From an uncultured Eubacteriales bacterium (GTDB taxonomy: Bacteria; Bacillota; Clostridia; Oscillospirales; CAG-272): 16,481 nucleotides of DNA. The stretch lies in NCBI GenBank assembly GCA_900547565.1, contig URHI01000030.1:1-16481 (forward strand), given 5' to 3'. This document shows positions 1 to 8,146 of this stretch, in pieces (the first letter of the stretch is position 1; each line of letters opens with the position of its first letter). The translations under genes and the position numbers were made by a program. Below the pieces are notes generated by a model. It saw only the letters and a list, made by a program, of their open reading frames with translations, ran no database searches and was not told where the DNA came from.

Positions 1-1852
1 TAATTACAAAGCCTACGAATATCTCGGCGCACACCGCGAGGGTGACAGCTATGTTTTCCGCGTATGGGCGCCTAATGCAGATGCGGTTTATGTGATAGGC
101 GAGTTCAACGGATGGGATATGTCTCTGCCGATGCATCGCGTAACTGATGGCGGAATATGGCAGGCCGAGTCATCTGCACCGCAACCGGGTCAAATGTATA
201 AATACCGTATCGTTAGTCCGTACGGCACGTCCGACAAGGCAGACCCGTACGCCTTTTCGGCAGAAACACCGCCGGGCACCGCATCGGTGCTGTGCGATAT
301 TTCAGGCTTTCAGTGGCATGACAGCGCATGGTTGCAGCGCCGCGTCGCCACCATGACGCGACATGAATTTTATCGCCAGCCTATTAATATATATGAGCTG
401 CATATAGGTTCGTGGCGCCGCAATGCCGACGGTTCACAGCTGAGCTATACGCAGCTGGCAGATGAGCTGATTCCGTATGTCAAGCAAATGGGGTATACCC
501 ATGTAGAGTTTTTGCCGGTAATGGAGCATCCGTATGAGCCTTCGTGGGGATATCAGGTTTGCGGTTATTATGCGCCAAGCTCGCGTTTCGGCTCGCCGCA
601 TGAGCTTATGACGCTGATTGACCGTTTGCACACGGCCGGTATAGGCGTAATACTTGATTGGGTCCCGGCACATTTTCCCAAGGACGCACACGGACTGTTC
701 GAATTTGACGGCGGACCGCTATACGAGTACCAGGGCAGTGACCGCATGGAGCATGCCGGCTGGGGCACGCGGCGCTTCGATGTCGGACGGCAGGAGGTTG
801 AGAGCTTTCTTGTATCAAACGCTGAATTCTGGGCGGGCACGTATCACGCAGACGGCCTGCGTGTTGATGCAGTGGCGTCCATGCTGTATCTTGACTATGA
901 CCGCAAGCCCGGCGAATGGGTGCCCAACGTCTACGGCGACAACCGTTGCCTTGAGGCCATTGCTTTTTTCCGCAAGCTGAACGGACATATGGCAGGTCAG
1001 CACCCGGATGTGCTTATGATTGCCGAGGAGTCAAGTGCATGGTCGCATATAACCGACGACGGCGCGGAGGGGCTCGGATTTTCACTCAAATGGAACATGG
1101 GGTGGATGCACGATGCTCTCGACTATATTGCCGAGGACGCGCTGTTCCGGAAATATCATCACAATAAGCTGACGTTTTCGCTTACGTACGCATTCAACGA
1201 AAAATACGTACTGCCCATATCGCATGATGAGGTCGTGCATGGCAAAAAATCACTGCTTGATAAAATGTCGGGTGACTACTGGCAGAAATTTGCAACGGCG
1301 CGTTGCTTTGGCGTATATATGATGACACATCCCGGCAAAAAGCTCAACTTCATGGGTAATGAGATAGGTCAGTTTCGTGAGTGGGATGATGCAGGACAGA
1401 TAGAATGGTTTTTGCTTGATTATCCGTCACATGCCGGCTATCAGCTTTTCTGGGCAGACATAAACAACTTTTATTTGCAGCATCCGCAGCTGTGGTATGA
1501 TGACGGAGGTTGGAACGGATTTCGTTGGATAAATCCCAATGATGCCGAAAAGAGCGTATATTCGTACCGCCGTATCGGACGCCCGAAGCCCGCAAATGAA
1601 GCCGATATTTCCGACAAATCCCAGAGCGAGGTCTTCAGAGATCTGATAATAGTGCTTAATTTTACTCCGGTAGTGCGTCATGAATATGAGATTTATGTCG
1701 GTGAGGCCGGTGAATATGAGGAGCTGTTCAACAGCGACCTGTGCCGCTACGGCGGAAGCGGCGTGACCAACGCCGCGCTGTCGTCCGGGGACGACGGTAT
1801 ATTAAAGTTGACATTGCCTCCGCTGGGGGCGCTAATACTGCGTGCGAGATAA
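1..1852 (+). CDS. glgB: 1,4-alpha-glucan branching enzyme GlgB (5' end cut by window edge)
   Basis: GlgB cuts alpha-1,4 glucan chains and reattaches them as alpha-1,6 branches on glycogen in the cytoplasm. The reading frame is open from base 2 to the TAA at 1850-1852, so about 616 codons are visible and the true start lies upstream. The ATG at 92 is internal: codons before it already encode the CBM48-type N-terminal beta-sandwich (YEYLGAH, FRVWAPNA, then GEFNGWD). The GH13 barrel follows, with ELHIGSW, the nucleophile Asp in GLRVDAVASM (codon at 866), the acid/base Glu in MIAEES (about 1025) and the third Asp in ISHDEVVHGK (codon at 1226). The C-terminal all-beta domain ends in LPPLGALILRAR. 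glgC starts 22 bp downstream in the same operon. All catalytic residues are present and no frameshift is seen. Confidence 0.97.
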   Translation, partial: NYKAYEYLGAHREGDSYVFRVWAPNADAVYVIGEFNGWDMSLPMHRVTDGGIWQAESSAPQPGQMYKYRIVSPYGTSDKADPYAFSAETPPGTASVLCDISGFQWHDSAWLQRRVATMTRHEFYRQPINIYELHIGSWRRNADGSQLSYTQLADELIPYVKQMGYTHVEFLPVMEHPYEPSWGYQVCGYYAPSSRFGSPHELMTLIDRLHTAGIGVILDWVPAHFPKDAHGLFEFDGGPLYEYQGSDRMEHAGWGTRRFDVGRQEVESFLVSNAEFWAGTYHADGLRVDAVASMLYLDYDRKPGEWVPNVYGDNRCLEAIAFFRKLNGHMAGQHPDVLMIAEESSAWSHITDDGAEGLGFSLKWNMGWMHDALDYIAEDALFRKYHHNKLTFSLTYAFNEKYVLPISHDEVVHGKKSLLDKMSGDYWQKFATARCFGVYMMTHPGKKLNFMGNEIGQFREWDDAGQIEWFLLDYPSHAGYQLFWADINNFYLQHPQLWYDDGGWNGFRWINPNDAEKSVYSYRRIGRPKPANEADISDKSQSEVFRDLIIVLNFTPVVRHEYEIYVGEAGEYEELFNSDLCRYGGSGVTNAALSSGDDGILKLTLPPLGALILRAR

Positions 1853-1874
1853 ACGCACGGGAAAGGCGTAGAGT

Positions 1875-3053
1875 ATGTTTAAGAAAAAAGAGTGCGTGGC
1901 CATGCTGTTGGCCGGCGGGCAGGGAAGCAGGCTGTATGCCCTGACCAAGCACACCGCGAAACCCGCGGTGCAATTCGGCGGTAAGTACCGCATTATCGAT
2001 TTCCCCCTCTCAAACTGTGTCAACTCAGGCATCGATACTGTAGGTGTGCTGACGCAGTATCAGCCTTTGGTGCTCAACGATTACATGGGCAACGGTCTGC
2101 CGTGGGATCTGGACCGCACCTTCGGAGGTCTGAAGATACTGCCGCCTTATCAGGGCAACGAGGGGGCCGATTGGTATCGAGGCACTGCAAACGCCATTTA
2201 TCAGAACCTCGAGTTTATCGATATGTTCGATCCGGATTACGTTCTGGTGCTGTCGGGAGATCACATTTACAAAATGGACTATTCCCGCATGCTCGATTAT
2301 CACAAGCGCACCGGGGCTGCATGCACTATTGCTGTCCTGGAGGTACCGATCGAGGAGGCAAGCCGTTTCGGTATTATGACGACAGATGACCAAGGGCGCA
2401 TTGTACGGTTTACCGAAAAGCCGGCAAAGCCGGAGAGTACAAAGGCCTCTATGGGAATTTATATATTTGACCGACACACATTGTACAAATACCTTGAGGC
2501 TGATGAGGCAGATCCGGCCTCCTCCAATGATTTCGGCAAAAATGTTATTCCGGCCATGCTGGCGGCTGGTGAGAGCATGTACGCATATGCCTTTGAGGGA
2601 TACTGGAAGGATGTTGGTACTATTAACAGCCTTTGGGAGGCAAATATGGATATGCTGGGCGATCCTCCGAAGCTTGAGCTGGGAGGAGACAGCTGGCGCA
2701 TTTTCTCACGTCACTATTGTCAGCCGCCGCAGTATATAGGAGGGCACGCCATAGTTGAAAATTCGGTCATTACCGAGGGCTGCGAGATATACGGCACGGT
2801 CAAAAACTGTGTTCTGGGTGCCGGAGTGCGTGTGATGCACGGCGCTTATGTCAAGGATTCTGTGATCATGGATGATGTGACTGTGGGTGAGGGTGCTACG
2901 GTGAACTACTCCATTATTGACTCGCAATCGGTTATCGGAGCGGGGGCGCGCGTTGGTGCCCCGCGGAGTAACGGAACGGAGATCGCCGTTGTCGGCTCGG
3001 GCGTTCACATACCGTCCGGCTCCGAGGTGTTTCCGGGTGACATGATTTCGTGA
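1875..3053 (+). CDS. glgC: Glucose-1-phosphate adenylyltransferase GlgC (catalytic subunit)
   Basis: GlgC makes ADP-glucose from ATP and glucose-1-phosphate, the committed step of glycogen synthesis. The 392-aa product has the usual family length. The N-terminal nucleotidyltransferase domain carries the loop LAGGQGSRL (residues 12-20), then KPAVQFGGKYRIIDFPLSN and the metal-binding Asp in SGDHIYKMDY (Asp129). FTEKP and GYWKDVGTI mark the glucose-1-phosphate side of the pocket. The last third, from about residue 290, has the hexapeptide rhythm of a left-handed beta-helix. GAAAGG at 1861-1866 lies 8 nt before the ATG and supports this start. Catalytic residues are intact, in contrast to the paralogue glgD next door, so this is the active subunit of the expected GlgC/GlgD heterotetramer. 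Confidence 0.97.
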   Translation: MFKKKECVAMLLAGGQGSRLYALTKHTAKPAVQFGGKYRIIDFPLSNCVNSGIDTVGVLTQYQPLVLNDYMGNGLPWDLDRTFGGLKILPPYQGNEGADWYRGTANAIYQNLEFIDMFDPDYVLVLSGDHIYKMDYSRMLDYHKRTGAACTIAVLEVPIEEASRFGIMTTDDQGRIVRFTEKPAKPESTKASMGIYIFDRHTLYKYLEADEADPASSNDFGKNVIPAMLAAGESMYAYAFEGYWKDVGTINSLWEANMDMLGDPPKLELGGDSWRIFSRHYCQPPQYIGGHAIVENSVITEGCEIYGTVKNCVLGAGVRVMHGAYVKDSVIMDDVTVGEGATVNYSIIDSQSVIGAGARVGAPRSNGTEIAVVGSGVHIPSGSEVFPGDMIS

Positions 3054-3095
3054 GCAAATGATTATGAATATAAAAAACTATCAGGAGGCATATGT

Positions 3096-4238
3096 ATGAC
3101 CGCGGCAGGATTGATTTTTTCCAATATACATGACTCAGGTATTACCGAGCTGACACGTCTGCGCACTATGGCCAGTGTTCCGTTCGGATGCCGTTACAGG
3201 CTCGTTGATTTCGCGCTCTCCAATTTTGTAAATGCCGATATTGCGAAGGTCGGTATTATAACTCACAATAACTATCAGTCCCTGCTGGATCACATCGGTT
3301 CCGGTAAGGACTGGGATCTGTCGCGCAGATCAGGAGGCATAAAAATACTTCCCCCATTCATCACGGCTTACGAAAATGCCGCATCGCGCCGGCTTTATTC
3401 GTCACGGCTTGAGGCGCTTTGCGGTGTTATGAACTTCATTACGCGCTGTCGTGAAGATTATATTGTGATGTCGGACTGTGACGCGGTGTACAACATTGAT
3501 TTACGCGAGGTGATTCGTTGCCATGCCGAGTCGGGGGCCGATATTACCATTGTTACGGCAAACGTCAATCCGGGACTGGTAAAGCTTGATTCCGATACTA
3601 CCGTTATACAGTCGGATGACGATGGCCGTATTACCGATTTTCTTGAGTACACTATTGATATGGAGCAGTCGCCGTCACTCGATATCAGTACCAACATCAT
3701 GGTATTGAGCCGGGACTATCTTGTTTCTATAGTCAATGATGCTATGGCACACGGCTATACCAGCTTTTACCGTGACATAATGATACGCCGGCGCAAGCAT
3801 GAGAATTTCCGGGTTTACCGTTATTCGGGATTTTACCGTCTGATAAACTCCATGGCGTCATATTTTGACGCGTCAATGAGCCTGCTCAATCCCGGTGAGC
3901 GTCAGACGCTGTTCGGAATTGCAAGTCGGCCGGTGCTTACCAAAGTCCGCAACTCGCCGCCTACCCGCTACACCGCGGGAGCAAGTGTCACAAACTCGCT
4001 GATCGCCGACGGTTGCGTTATCGAAGGCAAGGTCGAAAACTCGATCCTGTTCCGCGATGTTCACGTGGGCGAGGGGGCTGTCATCAAGAATTGCATATTG
4101 CTTCAGAACACCTACGTCGCCGACCGCTCCGATCTCAACTGCGTCGTAACTGACAAAGATGTGCTTATACGCGAGGGACGCCGGCTGTCCGGTTACCGCA
4201 CATTGCCGTTCTTTGTTGGAAAGGGTGTGAGCGTATGA
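3096..4238 (+). CDS. glgD: GlgD, non-catalytic regulatory subunit of ADP-glucose pyrophosphorylase
   Basis: This 380-aa paralogue of GlgC has the same two-domain layout but has lost the catalytic signatures. The glycine-rich nucleotide loop AGGQGSRL is replaced by FSNIHDSGITEL, and the SGDHIYKMD segment is SDCDAVYNID (residues 126-135), which breaks the GD metal site. The scaffold is kept: PFGCRYRLVDFALSNFVNADI, SGGIKILPPF and a C-terminal beta-helix around NSLIADGCVIEGKVENSILF. In Firmicutes, GlgD is known to pair with GlgC and raise its activity or change its allosteric response; that role is inferred here from family and position. A strong AGGAGG at 3083-3088 precedes the ATG at 3096; another ATG at 3092 is out of frame. 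The stop overlaps the glgA start as ATGA. Confidence 0.95.
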   Translation: MTAAGLIFSNIHDSGITELTRLRTMASVPFGCRYRLVDFALSNFVNADIAKVGIITHNNYQSLLDHIGSGKDWDLSRRSGGIKILPPFITAYENAASRRLYSSRLEALCGVMNFITRCREDYIVMSDCDAVYNIDLREVIRCHAESGADITIVTANVNPGLVKLDSDTTVIQSDDDGRITDFLEYTIDMEQSPSLDISTNIMVLSRDYLVSIVNDAMAHGYTSFYRDIMIRRRKHENFRVYRYSGFYRLINSMASYFDASMSLLNPGERQTLFGIASRPVLTKVRNSPPTRYTAGASVTNSLIADGCVIEGKVENSILFRDVHVGEGAVIKNCILLQNTYVADRSDLNCVVTDKDVLIREGRRLSGYRTLPFFVGKGVSV

Positions 4239-5683
4239 CCAGGATACTTTTTGTCGGCGCCGAGGTAATGCCGTTAGCCGCAACAGGCGGCCTTGGTGAT
4301 GTGTTAGGCTCGCTTCCTGCTGCGCTGGCGAAGGACAGCGACAACGACGTTCGCGTTGTTATGCCGCTTTATTCAGCCATCGGGCTCGAATGGCGGCGGC
4401 AGATGAAAACAGAGGCGGTGTTTGAGGTGAAGTTGTCATGGCGTAGAAAATATTGCGGAGTGCTGTCTCTGCGCCGTGATGATGTCACTTACTATTTTAT
4501 TGACAACGAATACTACTTCAAACGAGACTCCCTGTACGGCAGCTATGATGACGCAGAGCGTTTTGCCTTTTTCTGCATGGCAGTGCCTGAATTAATGCAG
4601 CAGGTCGGATTTTATCCCGATGTGATGCACGCCAACGACTGGCAGGCGGCGCTGAGTGTTGTGTATCTCAAAAATCTCTACAGCTGGAGAGCTGAGTACA
4701 GCCATATCAAAACGGTTTTTACCATTCACAACATTGAGTATCAGGGACAGTATGATTTTGCCATACTCGGCGATGTGTTCGGACTGTCTGAATGGACACA
4801 AGGGCTTATGGATTGGAACGGCTGCATAAACCTCATGAAGGCCGCGATAGTTTCTGCTGATAGGGTGACGACCGTCAGCCCCAAGTACGCACAGGAAATA
4901 CTAACCGACGGGCACGGACTTGAAGCGGTGCTGTGTCAGCAGTCTTGCAAACTGACCGGAATACTCAACGGTATAGATTATAATTACTACAATCCCGAAA
5001 CGGATCCTGCGCTGTACCTCAATTACAGTGCAGCCGACCCATCAGGCAAAACAGGGGACAAACTGGCGCTTGAGGAAGAATTGTCGTTGCCGGCTGAGGC
5101 AGATGTGCCAACACTGGCGATAATATCCAGACTTGCATCACATAAGGGACTTGACCTTGTATGTGAAATAGCCTATAATTTAATAGACGAGCTTGACTGC
5201 CGCCTGATAGTGCTGGGCAAGGGGGAGAGCCGGTATGAGGATTTCTTCCGTCGGCTTGAATCCGACCGTCACGACCGTGTCAGGGCACTGATACAGTATG
5301 ACCGTGAGCTGTCCCGCCGAATTTATGCAGGGGCCGACGTATTTGTCATGCCGTCTCGCCGCGAGCCGTGCGGACTGTCCCAGATGATAGCTTCACGTTA
5401 CGGAGCAATTCCGGTAGTGCGCGAGACCGGCGGCCTGTATGATTCCATTAAGGGATATTGGGAGCAGGACGGTGAACTGCACGGAAACGGTTTTACGTTT
5501 GCCAACTACAGCTCACACGAGCTTTACGACCGTATACGTGCGGCGCTTGAGTTGTGGCGCGATGCAGGACGACGTGAGAGGTTTGTCCGAAAAATAATGA
5601 ATATTGATTTCTCATGGGGCGCGTCTGCCGCCCGCTACCAACAGCTGTACCGCGAGCTTACTGCGGAGAAGGGCGATATATGA
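4235..5683 (+). CDS. glgA: Glycogen synthase GlgA (ADP-glucose dependent, GT5)
   Basis: GlgA transfers glucose from ADP-glucose to the non-reducing end of glycogen. The 482-aa length fits bacterial GT5 enzymes. The N-terminal Rossmann domain opens with the TGGLGDV loop (residues 17-23), followed by HANDWQAAL and FTIHNIEYQG. The C-terminal Rossmann domain has ISRLASHKGLDL with Arg299 and Lys304, and PSRREPCGLSQM with Glu377; these match the catalytic Arg300, Lys305 and Glu377 of the E. coli enzyme. One oddity is that the lysine that normally precedes TGGL (Lys15 in E. coli) is Ala16 here, in the context PLAATGGLGDV. The start overlaps the glgD stop and the stop overlaps the glgP start, both as ATGA, which points to coupled translation. 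Confidence 0.96.
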   Translation: MTRILFVGAEVMPLAATGGLGDVLGSLPAALAKDSDNDVRVVMPLYSAIGLEWRRQMKTEAVFEVKLSWRRKYCGVLSLRRDDVTYYFIDNEYYFKRDSLYGSYDDAERFAFFCMAVPELMQQVGFYPDVMHANDWQAALSVVYLKNLYSWRAEYSHIKTVFTIHNIEYQGQYDFAILGDVFGLSEWTQGLMDWNGCINLMKAAIVSADRVTTVSPKYAQEILTDGHGLEAVLCQQSCKLTGILNGIDYNYYNPETDPALYLNYSAADPSGKTGDKLALEEELSLPAEADVPTLAIISRLASHKGLDLVCEIAYNLIDELDCRLIVLGKGESRYEDFFRRLESDRHDRVRALIQYDRELSRRIYAGADVFVMPSRREPCGLSQMIASRYGAIPVVRETGGLYDSIKGYWEQDGELHGNGFTFANYSSHELYDRIRAALELWRDAGRRERFVRKIMNIDFSWGASAARYQQLYRELTAEKGDI

Positions 5684-8145
5684 ATCAGAAACAAATCCCA
5701 AATCAGACTAAGGGTGACAATCCCGGAGCTGAGCATATCCGGGCGGAGATAGAAGCAAAGCTGCTGCGCCACTTCGGTACCGATCCTGCCGATGCTACTC
5801 ACGAGCAGATTTACAAGGCAACCGCGTTGACCGTCAAGGACATTCTCACCGAAAAGCGTGGAGAATACAAAAAGCAGGTCAACGCCCGCGGTGCACGGCG
5901 TGTGTATTATATGAGCATAGAGTTTCTGCTCGGACGTTCGCTCAAAACCAATCTGTGTAATTTAGGTCTTGATAAAGAGTACAGCCGTGCACTGAATTCC
6001 ATGGGAGTGTCACTTGAAGAGCTGTATGACTGCGAGCCGGATGCGGGACTCGGCAATGGCGGTCTCGGCCGTCTTGCGGCCTGCTTTCTTGATTCGCTGT
6101 CGTCACTTGATTATCCCGCCACCGGATTTTCAATTTGCTATGAGTACGGCTTGTTCCGTCAGAAAATAATTGACGGTATACAGGTCGAGCTTCCGGACAT
6201 ATGGCTGCCGGGAGGAGATGTATGGCTTATTCCGCGTACAGACCGTATTTTTCATGTACGCTTTGGTGGTCGTGTCAAGGAAAACTGGCAGTCGGGCCAT
6301 CTTGAAATAAGTTATGAGAACTGCGACGAGGTCGAAGCGGTGCCATACGATATGATGATTTCGGGTGCCGACTGCGATGCCGTATCACAGCTTCGACTGT
6401 GGCGCGCACGTGATATTCAGAACTTCAACATGGGGCTTTTCACGCAGGGCCAATACGTCCGTGCCCTTGAGGAAAGCAACCGCGCGGACATTATATCCAA
6501 AGTGCTTTATCCGTCGGACGAGCATACGGAAGGCAAGCTGCTGCGCCTGACTCAGCAGTATTTTCTGGTGTCGGCCTCAATGCAGAGCATAATACGTGAC
6601 CACATTGCCGTTTACCGTACGCTGGACAACCTTCCGGATAAGGTTGCTATTCACATCAATGATACGCACCCTGCGCTATGTATTCCCGAGCTTATGCGAA
6701 TATTGGTTGACGAATATTGCTTCACTTGGGACAAGGCGTGGAACTACGTTACGAGAATGGTGTCTTACACCAATCACACCGTTATGCCGGAGGCACTTGA
6801 GTGCTGGGGCGAGGATGTTTTCAAGCTGAAGCTGCCGCGTCTGTATATGATAATCAAGGAGATCAACGAGCGTTTTTGCCGCGAGGCGTGGAATGCTTTT
6901 CCGGGCAACTGGGATCGTATCTCACGTATGAGCATTGTGTGCGGCGGACAGATCAGAATGGCAAATCTGTCGGTTATCGGATCACATTCGGTAAACGGAG
7001 TGTCAAAACTTCACTCCGATATACTCAAGAAAACCACATTCCTTGACCTGTATCGCATGTATCCCGAGCGCTTTACCAATGTGACTAACGGAATCGCTCA
7101 CCGTCGTTGGCTGTGCTATTCCAATCCGCGACTTGCCACTCTTCTTGATGAGTGCATCGGTGGTGGGTACAGGTCACATTCTCAGGAGCTGGCGGAGTTT
7201 GCAAAATTTGCAGATGATGAGCATGTTCTTGCAAGACTCGGAAAAATCAAACGTCAGAACAAGGCCGAATTTTCAACTGCTCTGGCGCGTCACACCGGGC
7301 AGGTCATAAACCCTGATACGCTGTTTGATGTTCAGATAAAGCGTCTGCATGAGTACAAGCGTCAGTTGTTGAATGCTTTGAACATTATCGGGTTATATCT
7401 TGATCTGCAGGACAATCCGGATATGGAAATACAGCCGCAAACGTTTATATTCGGTGCCAAGGCGGCTCCGGGATATTATATGGCAAAGCAGATCATACGT
7501 CTGCTGTATTATCTGGGTAAGGATATAGAAACACATTACAAAATAAGAGAGAAACTGCGTGTGGTGTTCCTTGAAGACTATAATGTGAGCATGGCTGAAG
7601 CACTTGTCCCGGCAGCCGAGGTCAGCGAGCAGATATCGCTTGCGGGCAAGGAGGCCAGCGGTACCGGTTGTATGAAGCTGATGATCAACGGTGCGCTGAC
7701 TATAGGTACGCTTGACGGTGCAAACGTCGAGATGCAGGCTGCAGCCGGTGCCGACAATATGTATATTTTCGGTCTGAACAGCCGTGAGGTTGATGAGCTG
7801 TGGGCTCGCGGTTACAATGCCGCCGAGTATTATAACTCAAATCCGAGGCTCAGACGTATCGTAAACAGCCTTGATGCAGGATTTGCAGGAGAGTCTTTCT
7901 CGGAAATCGCGGCGTATCTTATAGCAGGGCACGGAATTGCCGATCCGTATATGTGCCTGGCGGATTTTGAGTCATACAGACTGGCACGTGAGCGCATGCT
8001 GCGGGACTACAGTGACAAGACACGCTGGAACCGTATGTCACTTTATAATATCGCGGCGGCGGGGCAGTTCTCGGCTGACCGAAGTATCGAAGAATATGCC
8101 CAGCGCATATGGGGACTCGAAAAAGTTAAGATCAAAAAGGATTGA
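5680..8145 (+). CDS. glgP: Glycogen/maltodextrin phosphorylase (GT35)
   Basis: This cytosolic enzyme releases glucose-1-phosphate from the ends of glycogen or maltodextrin and uses pyridoxal phosphate. The chosen ATG overlaps the glgA stop and has GGAGAAGGG (5664-5672) in front, giving 821 aa, normal for the family. The frame stays open upstream to another ATG at 5614, but that lies inside glgA and its translation is a shadow. Signatures include YYMSIEFLLGRSL near the N-terminus, DAGLGNGGLGRLAACFLDSL, IHINDTHPALCIPELMRILVD cut into by the active site, and the PLP site EASGTGCMKLMINGALTIG with the cofactor lysine at residue 666 (codon at 7675). The usual EASGTGNMK has Cys in place of Asn. The sequence cannot separate glycogen from maltodextrin preference; the operon favours glycogen. 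Confidence 0.96.
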   Translation: MNQKQIPNQTKGDNPGAEHIRAEIEAKLLRHFGTDPADATHEQIYKATALTVKDILTEKRGEYKKQVNARGARRVYYMSIEFLLGRSLKTNLCNLGLDKEYSRALNSMGVSLEELYDCEPDAGLGNGGLGRLAACFLDSLSSLDYPATGFSICYEYGLFRQKIIDGIQVELPDIWLPGGDVWLIPRTDRIFHVRFGGRVKENWQSGHLEISYENCDEVEAVPYDMMISGADCDAVSQLRLWRARDIQNFNMGLFTQGQYVRALEESNRADIISKVLYPSDEHTEGKLLRLTQQYFLVSASMQSIIRDHIAVYRTLDNLPDKVAIHINDTHPALCIPELMRILVDEYCFTWDKAWNYVTRMVSYTNHTVMPEALECWGEDVFKLKLPRLYMIIKEINERFCREAWNAFPGNWDRISRMSIVCGGQIRMANLSVIGSHSVNGVSKLHSDILKKTTFLDLYRMYPERFTNVTNGIAHRRWLCYSNPRLATLLDECIGGGYRSHSQELAEFAKFADDEHVLARLGKIKRQNKAEFSTALARHTGQVINPDTLFDVQIKRLHEYKRQLLNALNIIGLYLDLQDNPDMEIQPQTFIFGAKAAPGYYMAKQIIRLLYYLGKDIETHYKIREKLRVVFLEDYNVSMAEALVPAAEVSEQISLAGKEASGTGCMKLMINGALTIGTLDGANVEMQAAAGADNMYIFGLNSREVDELWARGYNAAEYYNSNPRLRRIVNSLDAGFAGESFSEIAAYLIAGHGIADPYMCLADFESYRLARERMLRDYSDKTRWNRMSLYNIAAAGQFSADRSIEEYAQRIWGLEKVKIKKD

Positions 8146-8146
8146 A

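Noticed and set aside
434..691. Antisense open frames inside glgB and other glycogen genes
   Set aside because: They lack ribosome sites and domains and follow from the codon pattern of the real genes on the + strand.
92..1852. ATG at 92 as the start of glgB
   Set aside because: The frame is open to the window edge and the codons before 92 encode the expected CBM48 sequence, so the gene begins outside the window.
5614..5679. ATG at 5614 as the start of glgP
   Set aside because: It lies inside glgA and adds residues with no family similarity. The ATG at 5680 has a ribosome site and overlaps the glgA stop in the same way as the glgD/glgA junction.
7937..8146. ATG at 7937 as the start of the GH13 gene
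   Set aside because: The extra 70 codons lie inside the conserved end of glgP. The ATG at 8147 sits 1 bp after the glgP stop with a purine-rich site in front.
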